Made by a program: the position numbers and the translations under genes
In this document: one piece after another, positions 29,536 through 40,190 of the stretch
Layout of the letters: each line of letters starts with the position of its first letter
Numbering within the stretch: position 1 is the stretch's first letter
Notes under the pieces: generated by a model
The model's database searches: none
What the model was told of the DNA's origin: nothing
The model's input: the letters and a program-made list of their open reading frames with translations, nothing else
NCBI GenBank assembly: GCA_029945425.1
Contig: JAQSDV010000002.1
Location: 372,001 to 436,000, forward strand
Length of the DNA: 64,000 nt
Direction of reading: 5' to 3'
Source of the DNA: a bacterium
GTDB taxonomy: Bacteria; Pseudomonadota; Alphaproteobacteria; Micavibrionales; UBA2020

Positions 29536-30428
29536 GCCGCGCTGTTCGCCATTTCCTTGACCTGACGGATATTCCGGCAGACACGCTGAAAGAAATACTG
29601 GCGAACGCGCACCGCATGAAGCGCGAGAAGTTCGAGCCGCCGCAGTTGTTCTACGGCATGTCGCTCGCCATGGTGTTCGACAAGAAATCCACCCGCACGC
29701 GCATGAGTTTCGAAGTCGCCATGAAGCAGCTGGGCGGCCATACTATCGTTATGTCCGCCGACGACATGCACCTGACCGGCGCCGAAAGCATCGAAGATAC
29801 GTCGAAAGTGCTGTCGCGGTATGTCGACGCCGCGATGTTCCGTATTTCCAGCCACGAAACCCTGTTGGAAATCGCCAAACATTCGTCCATTCCCATCATC
29901 AACGGCCTGACCAACCATTCCCACCCGTGCCAGATCATGGCCGACCTTGTGACGATCGAGGAAAAACTGGGTGCGCTGCAAAGCAAAAAGATCGCGTGGT
30001 TCGGCGACTATAACAACGTCGCCCGCACTTTCGCACAGGCGTCCAAAATCTGGGATTTCGAGCTTGTCGCCGCCGTGCCCGCCGACCTCGCACCAATGAA
30101 ATCGGATGGCATCAGGATCACGCAGGATGTCGCATCCGCTGCCACGAACGCCGACGTCATCGTGACGGATACCTGGGTATCGATGGGGCAGGAGGGCAAG
30201 GCGATTGAAAAATTCCTGCCGTTTCAGGTCAATCCCGCCCTTATGGCCAAGGCAAAACCCGGCGCAATCTTCATGCATTGCATGCCCATCCACCGCGGCG
30301 AAGAAGTGACCGACAGCGTGCTGGCGACAAAAGCCAGCGTCATTTACGACGAAGCCGAAAACCGCCTGCACGCACAGAAGGCCGTTCTGGCGTGGTGCCT
30401 TGAGGGCACAGGCGTTAAGGTTCTCTAA
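29532..30428 (+). CDS. argF: Ornithine carbamoyltransferase
   Basis: A 298-residue transcarbamylase that makes citrulline from ornithine and carbamoyl phosphate. It has STRTRMSFEVAMKQLGG (carbamoyl-phosphate site), NGLTNHSHPCQIMADL, VTDTWVSMGQE (ornithine-binding SMG loop) and MHCMPIHRGEEVTDSV. The sequence matches the ornithine enzyme and not the N-acylornithine variants, so the acyl group must be removed before this step. Last gene of the arginine operon. Confidence 0.95.
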   Translation: MSRAVRHFLDLTDIPADTLKEILANAHRMKREKFEPPQLFYGMSLAMVFDKKSTRTRMSFEVAMKQLGGHTIVMSADDMHLTGAESIEDTSKVLSRYVDAAMFRISSHETLLEIAKHSSIPIINGLTNHSHPCQIMADLVTIEEKLGALQSKKIAWFGDYNNVARTFAQASKIWDFELVAAVPADLAPMKSDGIRITQDVASAATNADVIVTDTWVSMGQEGKAIEKFLPFQVNPALMAKAKPGAIFMHCMPIHRGEEVTDSVLATKASVIYDEAENRLHAQKAVLAWCLEGTGVKVL

Positions 30429-30467
30429 TCGCGGAACTATTTGCCCTTCCCGACGTTATGTTTTTCG

Positions 30468-30486
30468 TTCCGGCTTCCCGCCGGAA
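30468..30486 (+). terminator. Possible weak terminator after the arginine operon
   Basis: TTCCGGC and GCCGGAA form a perfect 7-base-pair hairpin with a 5-base loop, 40 bases after argF. There is no T-run after it, so intrinsic termination is doubtful. Confidence 0.3.
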
Positions 30487-30501
30487 TATTGGGCGTGACG
30501 G

Positions 30502-30530
30502 TTGCGATAAGTCATGTGAAGTTGTATGAT
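30502..30530 (+). promoter_or_regulatory. Sigma-70-like promoter upstream of the rmlA-like/ndvB pair
   Basis: TTGCGA (30502-30507), a 17-base spacer and TATGAT (30525-30530) fit sigma-70 spacing. The first gene starts 74 bases downstream. Any operator is unrecognised. Confidence 0.55.
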
Positions 30531-30603
30531 ATTTATCAATAACTTACATAATACTTAGGCGCTGCATCCGGCACACAAGACCGGCGACGATAGGGGTAAA
30601 ATC

Positions 30604-31488
30604 ATGACAATCAAAAAAGGCATCATCCTTGCTGCGGGAAAGGCGACGCGCCTGCATCCCACCAGCCTCGCTTTTGGCAAACAGCTGATGGCCGTTTACG
30701 ACAAGCCGATGATCTATTACCCGCTTGCCACGCTGATGGCGGCGGGCATCCGCGATGTGCTGATTATCGTGACCCCGCGCGACCGAAAGCTGTTCGAGAC
30801 GCTGCTCGGTGATGGCTCGCAATACGGAATCAATATTTCCTACGAAGAACAGCACAAGCAGGACGGCATTGCCGGCGCCTTTATCATCGGTGAAAAATTC
30901 GTCGGCGGGGATACGGTATGCCTCGTCCTCGGCGATAACTTCTTCCACGGTCCTGAATTTGATTCCATCATCAACCTCGCGGCCCGTTCGGTCGATGGCG
31001 CGACGATTTTCTGTCACCACGTCGCAGAACCTTCCGCCTATGGCGTCGCGGTGCTGGATGGGGACAACCGTGTGACGCAGCTGGTCGAAAAACCGAAAGA
31101 GCTTATTTCCAACTGGGTCGCAACCGGCCTCTATTTCTATGACAATCAAGCGGTGAACGTCGCGAAAACGCTGAAGCCCTCCGCGCGGAACGAGCTGGAA
31201 ATCACCGACCTCAACATCAAATATCTCGAACAAGGCAAGCTCAACGCCGTACGGCTCGACGCGTCCTATCGCTGGTTCGACCTTGGCACGCACCAGAACA
31301 TCCACGATGCGGCTGAATTCATCCGCCAGAACGAAGCTTCGACCGGCCGCAAAATCGGCTGCATTGACGAAGCGGCATACCGCGCCGGATTCATCGATGC
31401 GGCGCAGGTGCGCGCGAATGCCGAAAAAATCGGCAATCCGGCCTACGCGAATTACCTGCGCAAGGTCGCGGATACGGTGACGCCATAA
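30604..31488 (+). CDS. RmlA-like sugar-1-phosphate nucleotidylyltransferase
   Basis: A 294-residue enzyme of the glucose-1-phosphate thymidylyltransferase family. Conserved: VYDKPMIYYPLATLMAAGIR, GDGSQYGINISYEEQ, VLGDNFFHG, LVEKPKELISNWVATGLYFY, RNELEITDLN and DASYRWFDLGTH. The nucleotide loop, normally LAGGSGTRL, reads LAAGKATRL, and SKQL reads GKQL, so nucleotide preference may differ. No rmlBCD genes are nearby. It is followed after five bases by the giant glucan synthase, so it probably supplies or tunes sugar-nucleotide for an envelope glycan; this is inferred. Confidence 0.85.
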   Translation: MTIKKGIILAAGKATRLHPTSLAFGKQLMAVYDKPMIYYPLATLMAAGIRDVLIIVTPRDRKLFETLLGDGSQYGINISYEEQHKQDGIAGAFIIGEKFVGGDTVCLVLGDNFFHGPEFDSIINLAARSVDGATIFCHHVAEPSAYGVAVLDGDNRVTQLVEKPKELISNWVATGLYFYDNQAVNVAKTLKPSARNELEITDLNIKYLEQGKLNAVRLDASYRWFDLGTHQNIHDAAEFIRQNEASTGRKIGCIDEAAYRAGFIDAAQVRANAEKIGNPAYANYLRKVADTVTP

Positions 31489-31493
31489 TTTAA

Positions 31494-34400
31494 ATGATAC
31501 CTTTCCTCCGGCAGTTGCAGGAACAATTTTCCGCGCCGTCACCCTTTGACGGCAAGAATGATGACGTCCTGAAATCGGAACTGCTGAGCGCGGAACAGAT
31601 GGGCCAATACGGCCGCGTGTTGGCGGCGCGTCACAGGCTGTCGAGTCTGCGCGGCCGCGACAGCCTGCTCGCGCGCCTGGCTGACAACGAACAGGTCATC
31701 ATCAGCGCCTATCAGGTGCTGGTGGATGCCGTGGCGGCGAAACAGCAGGTCACGCCAGCGGGCGAATGGATGCTCGACAATTTTTACCTGATCGAGGAAC
31801 AGGTTGAAATCGCCAAGCGCCACCTGCCGCGCGGGTACAGCCGCGGCCTGCCACGCCTTGAAAAAGGTCCGTCGAATTCGCTGCCGCGCGTTTACGACAT
31901 GGCGCTCGAGGTGATTTCCCACAGCGACGCGGGCATCACCGCGGAAATGCTGACTTTGTTCATTTCGAACTACCAGAAGATTTCTCCGTTGAAACTTGGC
32001 GAATTATGGGCGATCCCCATTATGTTGCGCCTTGCGCTCATCGAAAACCTGCGCCGCGTCGCAACGCGCCTGTCGCGCGATTGTGACAGCCGGAAACTGC
32101 TTGATCATTGGGCGAATGAAATGATCACGACGGTGCAGCGCGACCCGACCGAACTGATTATCGTGATTGCCGATATGGCGCGCTCGAACCCCGAACTCGA
32201 TGGCGTATTTGTGGCCGAACTCGTCCGGCGGCTTCAGGGGCAGGGCTCCGCGCTCGCGCTGCCGCTCACCTGGATGGAACAGCGTCTGGCCCAGCACGGC
32301 ACCACGATCGAACAGGTCGTGTACACGGAAACGCGACAGCAGGCGTCCGATCAGGTTTCGGTCAGTAACAGCATCGGCAGTCTGCGTCTGTTGAATAAAC
32401 TAGACTGGCGCGATTTCGTCGAGGAAATGAGTCTTGTCGAAGACACGCTGTTGACCGACCCCGCAGGCATGTACGGCCGCATGGATTTCCAGACGCGCGA
32501 CATCTACCGCCACAGCGTCGAGAAGATTGCGAAATATTCACAAGTTTCCGAGGATCTCGTCGCGCGCGAAGTGATAGCACTCGCCGCTGCCGCAACGGGC
32601 GAGCGCGAACGCCATGTTGGTTATTTCCTGATCGACAAAGGCCTGCCGCAGCTCGAAAAAATTACGCGCATGCATGTGCCGTTTTTCGACCGCGTCCGCC
32701 GTGCGGGCGGTGCATATCCGCTGACGACCTATCTGGGGGCGATTGCGGGCATTACATTCTCGGTCGCTGGCTGGCTGGTATGGCAGGCGTATCAGGATGA
32801 TGTGCCGCCGGCTGTTCTGGCGATCCTTGCCCTCGCATCACTATTTGCAGCCAGCCATCTGGCGCTCGGCCTCGTCAACTGGCTGGCGACGATGCTGGCA
32901 GTGCCCAGCCATCTGCCACGTCTGGACTTCTCGAAAAACTTTCCGGTCGAGAGCAAGACGCTGGTGGCGATACCCACACTTATCACCAGCCATAAAAGCG
33001 TGGATGATCTGTCGGAGGGTATCGAGGTTCGTTTTCTTGCCAACAGTAACGAAAACGTACCGTTCTGCCTGCTGACCGATTTTACCGACGCGCCTTCCGA
33101 AGAAATGCCGCAGGATGCCGCCTTGCTGGATCATGCGCAGCGTAATATCGACGCGCTCAACAAAAAATATGCGCCTGTTGACCGCGACATCTTTTTCCTG
33201 CTGCACCGCCCGCGCCGCTGGAACGCGCAGGAAAAAATCTGGATGGGCTATGAGCGCAAACGCGGCAAGCTGGGCGACCTGAATGAATTCCTGCTGACGG
33301 GCAGGGCGGATGCCTTCAGCCGCACGGCAGGCAGGCTCGACGGGATGTCCGGCGTTAAATACGTCGTCACGCTGGATACCGATACAGAACTGCCCCGCGA
33401 TGCGGTGCGGCAATTTGCGGGGGTGATGTCCCATCCCCTGAACCGACCGCATTACGATACAGCGAAGGGCCGCGTCACCGAAGGATACGGCATCCTGCAG
33501 CCGCGCGTCGCGGTCAGCCTGCCTGGCACGAATGCGTCCCTGTATGCGCAGCTGTGCGGCGGCGAACCCGGCATTGATCCCTATACGCGCGCTGTATCCG
33601 ATGTGTATCAGGACGCCTTTGGCGAAGGATCCTTTGTCGGGAAGGGGATTTATGAAGTTGCCGCGTTCGAGCAGGCGCTGAAAGATCGGTTCCCCGAAAA
33701 CCGCATTCTCAGCCACGATTTGATCGAGGGATGTTATGTGCGCAGCGGGCTGCTCAGCGATGTACAGCTTTATGAAGAATATCCTTCGCGGTACAGCGCC
33801 GATGTCGCGCGCCGCCATCGCTGGGTGCGCGGCGACTGGCAAATCGCGCGGTGGATGATGCCGCGTGTGCCCGTGGGCGGCGGTAAACGCGCCGATAACC
33901 CGCTTTCCGCGTTGTCACGCTGGAAAATTTTCGACAATTTGCGCCGCAGTATCGTGCCACTTGCTTTTGTGGTTATGGTTTTGCTGGGTTGGATATACTC
34001 CGCAACGCCCGGACTCTGGAGCGCGGCGTTGATCGGCCTGCTCCTGATCCCGTCAATTGGTGCCTCCGTCCTCGACTTCTCCCGCAAATCGGCGGACGTA
34101 GACTTTAAACAGCACATCATGCGCTCCGTGGAATCTACGGCGCGGCATTTTGGCAATGCGGGGCTGGTGCTGCTCTGCTTGCCCTACGAGGCGTCTTACC
34201 ATGTCGACGCCATCCTGCGCGTGCTGTGGCGCATGATCGTGGCGAAGAAACGCCTGCTTGAATGGAATCCTTCCAGTGTTTCGAACGCGCAAAAACAAGC
34301 GGACGTGGTCAGCGCCATCCGCGTGTTCTGGATTTCCCCCGGATTCGCCTTGGCGCTTGGCGCTTGCCTTTTCTATGTTGCACCCGATGCGCTTGCACCC

Positions 34401-37400
34401 GCGCTACCCTTCCTTGCGCTGTGGTTTATGCTGCCTGTCGCCGCTTGGAAACTCAGCCAGCCTGTTGAAACGCGCCCACCGGAACTAACCGCTGCGCAGA
34501 TCAATTATCTCGGCCGCATGAGCCGCAAGATCTGGTCATTCTTTGAAACCTATGTCGGGCCGGAAGACAACTGGCTGCCGCCTGACAACATGCAGGAAAC
34601 GCCGGTTGCCGCCGTCGCGCACCGCACATCGCCCACCAACATGGGCATGGCGCTGCTCGCGAACCTGACCGCTTATGACTTTGGTTATATTTCCTCGGGA
34701 AAACTTCTGCAGCGCACCGAAGATACCTTGAGCGCCATGCACGGCCTAAGCCGTTATCAGGGGCACTTTTATAACTGGTACGACACCCTGACGCTGAAGC
34801 CGATGTATCCGCTTTATATCTCCACCGTCGACAGCGGCAACCTTGCCGGTCACCTGCTAACGCTGGCGCCGGGCCTGAATATGCTGCTGGACCAACCCGT
34901 GTTTTCGCAACGCCTATTCGGCGGGTTGCAGGATACGCTGAACCTCGTCACCGATCTCGCCGCAACCTTCGCGGCGGAACCGCTGCGCAAGCTGAACGAG
35001 AATTTTTCGCCCAGCACTGCCCATGGCCCCGCAACGCTGTCGGAGGCGCGTCGCTATGTCGAAAATCTGCAAGCTGCCGTCCAGGAATTCCGCCGCGCAT
35101 CGCTGAATGCGGGAAACCACGAAGTCAACCGCTGGGCGGAGAACCTGTCGCTGCAATGCCAGGATACGCTCGACGACCTGAAACTATTGACGCCGTGGAT
35201 TTTTGACGGTGGCGCCACAAATGCGGCGGCGCTCGACCGTATCCCGACCCTCCGCGAGCTGGCGGGTTACGAAGCCACGCTGCTTCCCGCCATCGAAGCC
35301 CTCGGCGGCGACACGGCGTCCCTGCAGTTATTGCGCAAGCAAATGACGGCAGCCAGCGAACTTGCGCTCGAGCGCATCGCACGCATTCGCGACCTTGAGA
35401 TGATGTGCAAGGAAATGTCGAACATGGAATACGGATTCCTGTACGACGATGACAGCCATTTATTCACAGTTGGTTATAACGTGCAGGATCGCCGCCGCGA
35501 TCCGGGGCTTTATGACCTGCTCGCCTCCGAAGCGCGCCTTGCCACCTTTGTTGCGATCGCGCAGGGACAGATCCCGCAGGAAAGCTGGTTCGCGCTCGGC
35601 CGCCAGATGATCGGCTCCGTCGCCAACCCCACGCTGGTGTCGTGGAGCGGGTCGATGTTCGAATACCTGATGCCGCTGCTGGTCATGCCGACCTTTGACA
35701 AGACGCTGATTGACCAGACCTATAAATCCGCCGTGCGCCGCCAGATCGAATACGGGCGGCAAAATAACGTGCCGTGGGGCGTGTCTGAATCCGGCTATAA
35801 CACCTTCGATGCGCATCTGAACTATCAGTACAAAGCATTCGGCGTGCCGGATCTTGGCATCAAGCGCGGGCTTGGCAACGATCTTGTCATTGCTCCTTAT
35901 GCCTCCACGATGGCGCTGATGGTGATGCCGGAGGAGGCTTGCGCCAATATGCAACGCCTGTCGGCCGAGGAATACGAGGGCCGTTACGGTCTTTATGAAG
36001 CGATCGACTACACACCCGCACGCCTGCCGCGCGGCAAGGCGCGGGCGGTCATCCGTTCCTTCATGGCCCATCACCAGGGCATGAGTTTCCTGTCGCTGGG
36101 TTACCTGCTGCTCGACCGGCCGATGCAAAAACGCTTCGAGGCCAATCCCCATTTTCAGGCGACGATGCTGCTGCTGCACGAAAAAATCCCGAAAACGACA
36201 ATTTTCTCCAACTCCTCGCGCCATTCCGTCACGCAAACCTCGTCGTCGAAGGTGCAGGAAATGCCGATCCGCGTGCTGCACAGCACGAATACGCCTGTAC
36301 CGGAAGTGCAACTGCTGTCGAACGGCCGCTATCACGTCATGGTCACCAATGGCGGCGGCAGCTACAGCCGCTGGAACGACCTTGCGCTGACCCGTTGGCG
36401 CGAAGACGGCACGCGCGATCATTGGGGCGCGTTCTGCTATATCCGTGACCTGTCGACGGGCGACCTGTGGTCAACGGGGTACCAGCCTACATTGAAAAAA
36501 TCACCGTCCTATGAAGTTATTTTTTCCGAAGGCCGTGCCGAATTCCGCCGTACCGACAACGAATTCGAAGCCCATACCGAAATCGTTGTCTCGCCCGAAG
36601 ATGACATCGAGTTGCGCCGCTGCCGCATCAAGAACCGTTCCCGTAAACGCCGCACGATCGAAGTGACAAGCTACGCGGAAGTGGTGCTGGCACCCGCAGC
36701 AGCCGATGCCGCGCATCCGGCCTTCAGCAAACTGTTCGTGCAGACCGAAATCCTGCGCAAGAGCCGCAGCATCATCTGCACCCGCCGCCCGCGCTCGGCT
36801 GCGGAAAAGCCGTTCTATATGTTCCACCAGATGGTCGCGCATGGCGGCGATATCGGCCAGATTTCGTATGAAACCGACCGCATGCGGTTTATTGGGCGCG
36901 GCAATACTACTGCGGCGCCGGCGGCGCTTGCCGATTCCGAACCGTTATCGGGCGCGCAAGGCTCGGTGCTCGACCCTATCGTTGCCATCCGCTACCACAT
37001 CGCACTCGATCCCGGCGAGACGGTGACGCTCAACACGGTCATGGGCGCATCGACATCGCGCGACGGCTGCATCAGCCTGATCGAGAAGTACAAAGACCTG
37101 CACCTCGCCGAGCGCGTGTTCGAAATGACCTGGACGCATAGCCAGGTGCTGCTGCGCCAGATCAATGCGGGTGAATCCGACGCGCAGCTTTATGCGCGCC
37201 TCGCGAATTCAATCGTCTTCTCGAACGCTTCCTTGCGCGCCGATCCGAGCGTGTTGATCCGCAACAGGCGCGGGCAGTCGGGCCTTTGGGGATATGCGAT
37301 CTCGGGCGACCTGCCGATCGTGCTGCTGCAGGTGCGCGACATGGAGAATATCGAACTCGTCCGCCAGCTGGTGCAGGCGCATGCCTATTGGCGTCTAAAG

Positions 37401-40154
37401 GGTCTCGCCGTCGACCTTGTGATCTGGAACGAAGACAATTCCGGCTATCGTCAGGAATTGCAGCAGATGATCATGGATATGATCTCCGCCGGCATCGAGG
37501 CGCATGTGATCGACCGCCCGGGCGGCATTTTCGTGCGCCCCGGCGACCAGATTTCGATGGAGGACCGCATCCTGCTGGAATCCGTCGCGCGCGTCATTTT
37601 GTCGGATACCAAGGGTTCGCTTGCGGAACAGGTCATGAAAACCGGCGCGGCCGAAATTTCGCTGCCGCGACTGATACCGAGCCAGGATGCGCGCCACACG
37701 CCCGAAACCGCGCCGAAACTCGCGCAACCCGACCTCCTGCTGTTCAACGGCACCGGCGGCTTCAGCGCCGATGGCCGTGAATACGTCATCATGACAGGCC
37801 CTGACCGCAAGACGCCCGCGCCTTGGGTCAACATCATCGCCAATCCGCATTTCGGCTCCGTCATATCCGAAACCGGCTCCGCCTACACATGGAGCGAGAA
37901 CGCGCATGCGTTCCGCCTGACGCCCTGGGTCAACGATCCTGTCAGCGACAGCGGCGGCGAGGCGTTCTATATCCGCGACGAGGCGACGGGCGAATTCTGG
38001 TCGCCGATGCCATGGCCGGTCAGCAGTCGCGAGCCGTATATTACACGTCACGGCTTCGGCTATAGCGTGTTCGAGCATGTCGATCACGGCATCCATTCCG
38101 AAACGACCGTTTATGTCGCCATGGATGCTTCCGTGAAGTTTTTCGTCCTCCGACTCCGCAACGATTCAGGCCGCGCGCGGCAATTGTCGGCGACGGGCTA
38201 CGTTGAATGGGTGATGGGCGACCTGCGCGCGAAAACCGGCATGCATATCATCACGGAGACGGACCCCGTGAGCGGCGCGCTGTTCGCCCGCAACGCGTAC
38301 AACACCGAATTCGCCGAACGCATCGCGTTCTTTGACGTCGATGATGATGCCCGCGTGCTGACCGCCGACCGCCGCGAATTCATCGGCCGCAACAAATCAC
38401 TGCGCAACCCTGACGCCATGAGCCGTTTCCGCCTGTCGGGACGCGTCGGTTCGGGCCTCGACCCCTGCGGCGCGCTGCAGGTGCCGTTTACGCTGGCGGA
38501 TGGTGAAGAACGCGAAATCATCTTCCGCCTCGGCGTCGCAGGTCGCCAAAACGCGGACCAACAAAGCCTTGTGCGCCGTTTCGCCGAAGCCGGTAGCGTC
38601 ATCCGCCGTTTCAGGGGTTCCTTCGCCGCGCGCATCGCACTTGAGGGCGTGCATCGTTACTGGCGCGAGGCCTTGGGCGCGGTGCAGGTGCAGACACCGG
38701 ATGTCGCGCTTAATATCCTTTCCAACGGCTGGCTTGTGTACCAGACGCTGGCCTGCCGCCTGTGGGCGCGCAGCGGCTATTACCAGTCGGGCGGCGCGTT
38801 CGGTTTCCGCGACCAGCTACAGGATGCAATGGCACTCATCCATGCACGCCCGTTGCTCCTGCGTGACCAATTGCTGCTCCATGCGTCGCGCCAGTTCACG
38901 GATGGCGATGTCCAGCACTGGTGGCATCCACCCGCAGGGCGCGGCGTGCGCACGAAATGCTCGGACGATTTCCTGTGGCTGCCGCTGGCGACCTGCCGCT
39001 ACGTCTCATCGACCGGCGACACCGGCGTGCTGGATGAAAGCGTCAGCTTTATCGAGGCGCGGCTGCTGAATGCCGATGAAGATTCAAATTACGACCTACC
39101 TGCACATTCTGCTGAATACGGCAGCCTGTACGAGCATTGCGTCCGTGCCATCCGTCGCGGCCTGAATTACGGCGTACATGGGCTGCCGCTCATCGGGTCC
39201 TGCGACTGGAACGACGGCATGGACAAGGTTGGCGAGCACGGACAGGGGGAGAGCGTCTGGCTCGCCTTTTTCACCTATGACATCCTGCTGCGCTTTGCGC
39301 CGATCGCGGAAAAGCGGGGTGACACCGAATTTGCCGCGCTCTGCCGTGCTGAAGCTGAAAAATTACAGCAAAGTGTCGAAGCGAACGCATGGGACGGCAA
39401 TTGGTATCGCCGCGCCTATTTCGACGACGGCACGCCGCTGGGTTCTGCTGCCAACGCCGAATGCCAGATCGACTCCCTGTCGCAAAGCTGGTCTATCCTT
39501 TCCGGCGCGGGCAGGCCGGAGCGTTCGGCGCAGGGCATGGCGGCGGTCGACGAGCGGCTTGTGCGCCGGAACACCGGCCTGATACAACTGCTTGATCCGC
39601 CCTTTGACAAAGATGGTAAAAATCCGGGCTATATCCGCGGTTATGTGCCGGGCGTACGCGAAAACGGCGGGCAATATACCCACGCCGCTATCTGGACGGT
39701 GATGGCCTTTGCAAAAATGGGCGACAATGCGCGCACATGGGAATTGCTGCAGATGATCAACCCTCTCAATCACGCACGCACGCCGGAAGAGGTGGAAGTC
39801 TATAAGGTGGAGCCGTATGTAGTGACGGCTGACGTTTATGCGCAGGCACCGCATGCGGGCCGCGGCGGGTGGAGCTGGTATACCGGCTCGTCCGGCTGGA
39901 TGTACCGCCTGATCGTTGAATCATTCCTCGGCCTGAAGCTCGAAATTGACCGCCTGTCACTTAATCCTTGTGTGCCGAAGGAATGGCCCGGATTCACGGT
40001 GGAGTACCGCTACCGCACCACAACCTACAAAATTTCCGTTATCACAGGCAGCAGTGAACCCGGATTGACCGTGGATGGCGTATTGCAAAGCGATACCAGC
40101 ATCCAGTTGCGCGATGATCAGGTGTTGCATGAGGCGGAATTGAAAATCGCCTGA
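31494..40154 (+). CDS. ndvB: Cyclic beta-1,2-glucan synthase (NdvB/ChvB type)
   Basis: A 2886-residue inner-membrane enzyme that builds cyclic beta-1,2-glucan from UDP-glucose. Membrane segments lie at about residues 404-466, 818-862 and 943-983. Between the first two is the GT84 glycosyltransferase: LDTDTELPRDAV near residue 626 (metal-binding DxD) and RWVRGDWQIARW near 775. A glycoamylase-like region (DDSHLFTVGYNVQDRRRDPG) is near 1315-1530. Two beta-sandwich repeats follow (VQLLSNGRYHVMVTNGGGSY; LLLFNGTGGFSADGREYVIM). The GH94 phosphorylase domain, which sets chain length, has GSCDWNDGMDKVGEHGQGES near 2571. Length is normal for the family. In rhizobia and Brucella these glucans act in osmotic adaptation and host interaction. 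Confidence 0.93.
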   Translation: MIPFLRQLQEQFSAPSPFDGKNDDVLKSELLSAEQMGQYGRVLAARHRLSSLRGRDSLLARLADNEQVIISAYQVLVDAVAAKQQVTPAGEWMLDNFYLIEEQVEIAKRHLPRGYSRGLPRLEKGPSNSLPRVYDMALEVISHSDAGITAEMLTLFISNYQKISPLKLGELWAIPIMLRLALIENLRRVATRLSRDCDSRKLLDHWANEMITTVQRDPTELIIVIADMARSNPELDGVFVAELVRRLQGQGSALALPLTWMEQRLAQHGTTIEQVVYTETRQQASDQVSVSNSIGSLRLLNKLDWRDFVEEMSLVEDTLLTDPAGMYGRMDFQTRDIYRHSVEKIAKYSQVSEDLVAREVIALAAAATGERERHVGYFLIDKGLPQLEKITRMHVPFFDRVRRAGGAYPLTTYLGAIAGITFSVAGWLVWQAYQDDVPPAVLAILALASLFAASHLALGLVNWLATMLAVPSHLPRLDFSKNFPVESKTLVAIPTLITSHKSVDDLSEGIEVRFLANSNENVPFCLLTDFTDAPSEEMPQDAALLDHAQRNIDALNKKYAPVDRDIFFLLHRPRRWNAQEKIWMGYERKRGKLGDLNEFLLTGRADAFSRTAGRLDGMSGVKYVVTLDTDTELPRDAVRQFAGVMSHPLNRPHYDTAKGRVTEGYGILQPRVAVSLPGTNASLYAQLCGGEPGIDPYTRAVSDVYQDAFGEGSFVGKGIYEVAAFEQALKDRFPENRILSHDLIEGCYVRSGLLSDVQLYEEYPSRYSADVARRHRWVRGDWQIARWMMPRVPVGGGKRADNPLSALSRWKIFDNLRRSIVPLAFVVMVLLGWIYSATPGLWSAALIGLLLIPSIGASVLDFSRKSADVDFKQHIMRSVESTARHFGNAGLVLLCLPYEASYHVDAILRVLWRMIVAKKRLLEWNPSSVSNAQKQADVVSAIRVFWISPGFALALGACLFYVAPDALAPALPFLALWFMLPVAAWKLSQPVETRPPELTAAQINYLGRMSRKIWSFFETYVGPEDNWLPPDNMQETPVAAVAHRTSPTNMGMALLANLTAYDFGYISSGKLLQRTEDTLSAMHGLSRYQGHFYNWYDTLTLKPMYPLYISTVDSGNLAGHLLTLAPGLNMLLDQPVFSQRLFGGLQDTLNLVTDLAATFAAEPLRKLNENFSPSTAHGPATLSEARRYVENLQAAVQEFRRASLNAGNHEVNRWAENLSLQCQDTLDDLKLLTPWIFDGGATNAAALDRIPTLRELAGYEATLLPAIEALGGDTASLQLLRKQMTAASELALERIARIRDLEMMCKEMSNMEYGFLYDDDSHLFTVGYNVQDRRRDPGLYDLLASEARLATFVAIAQGQIPQESWFALGRQMIGSVANPTLVSWSGSMFEYLMPLLVMPTFDKTLIDQTYKSAVRRQIEYGRQNNVPWGVSESGYNTFDAHLNYQYKAFGVPDLGIKRGLGNDLVIAPYASTMALMVMPEEACANMQRLSAEEYEGRYGLYEAIDYTPARLPRGKARAVIRSFMAHHQGMSFLSLGYLLLDRPMQKRFEANPHFQATMLLLHEKIPKTTIFSNSSRHSVTQTSSSKVQEMPIRVLHSTNTPVPEVQLLSNGRYHVMVTNGGGSYSRWNDLALTRWREDGTRDHWGAFCYIRDLSTGDLWSTGYQPTLKKSPSYEVIFSEGRAEFRRTDNEFEAHTEIVVSPEDDIELRRCRIKNRSRKRRTIEVTSYAEVVLAPAAADAAHPAFSKLFVQTEILRKSRSIICTRRPRSAAEKPFYMFHQMVAHGGDIGQISYETDRMRFIGRGNTTAAPAALADSEPLSGAQGSVLDPIVAIRYHIALDPGETVTLNTVMGASTSRDGCISLIEKYKDLHLAERVFEMTWTHSQVLLRQINAGESDAQLYARLANSIVFSNASLRADPSVLIRNRRGQSGLWGYAISGDLPIVLLQVRDMENIELVRQLVQAHAYWRLKGLAVDLVIWNEDNSGYRQELQQMIMDMISAGIEAHVIDRPGGIFVRPGDQISMEDRILLESVARVILSDTKGSLAEQVMKTGAAEISLPRLIPSQDARHTPETAPKLAQPDLLLFNGTGGFSADGREYVIMTGPDRKTPAPWVNIIANPHFGSVISETGSAYTWSENAHAFRLTPWVNDPVSDSGGEAFYIRDEATGEFWSPMPWPVSSREPYITRHGFGYSVFEHVDHGIHSETTVYVAMDASVKFFVLRLRNDSGRARQLSATGYVEWVMGDLRAKTGMHIITETDPVSGALFARNAYNTEFAERIAFFDVDDDARVLTADRREFIGRNKSLRNPDAMSRFRLSGRVGSGLDPCGALQVPFTLADGEEREIIFRLGVAGRQNADQQSLVRRFAEAGSVIRRFRGSFAARIALEGVHRYWREALGAVQVQTPDVALNILSNGWLVYQTLACRLWARSGYYQSGGAFGFRDQLQDAMALIHARPLLLRDQLLLHASRQFTDGDVQHWWHPPAGRGVRTKCSDDFLWLPLATCRYVSSTGDTGVLDESVSFIEARLLNADEDSNYDLPAHSAEYGSLYEHCVRAIRRGLNYGVHGLPLIGSCDWNDGMDKVGEHGQGESVWLAFFTYDILLRFAPIAEKRGDTEFAALCRAEAEKLQQSVEANAWDGNWYRRAYFDDGTPLGSAANAECQIDSLSQSWSILSGAGRPERSAQGMAAVDERLVRRNTGLIQLLDPPFDKDGKNPGYIRGYVPGVRENGGQYTHAAIWTVMAFAKMGDNARTWELLQMINPLNHARTPEEVEVYKVEPYVVTADVYAQAPHAGRGGWSWYTGSSGWMYRLIVESFLGLKLEIDRLSLNPCVPKEWPGFTVEYRYRTTTYKISVITGSSEPGLTVDGVLQSDTSIQLRDDQVLHEAELKIA

Positions 40155-40190
40155 CACTTCCACAAAATTTGGGACATTTTTAGGGGACAG

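Noticed and set aside
22834..30428. LysW-type carrier-protein arginine pathway
   Set aside because: No LysW-like small acidic carrier or ArgX-like ligase is present, and ArgF is a standard ornithine enzyme.
35460..36422. 320-codon antisense frame inside ndvB
   Set aside because: Same reason: the plus-strand frame encodes conserved enzyme sequence throughout.
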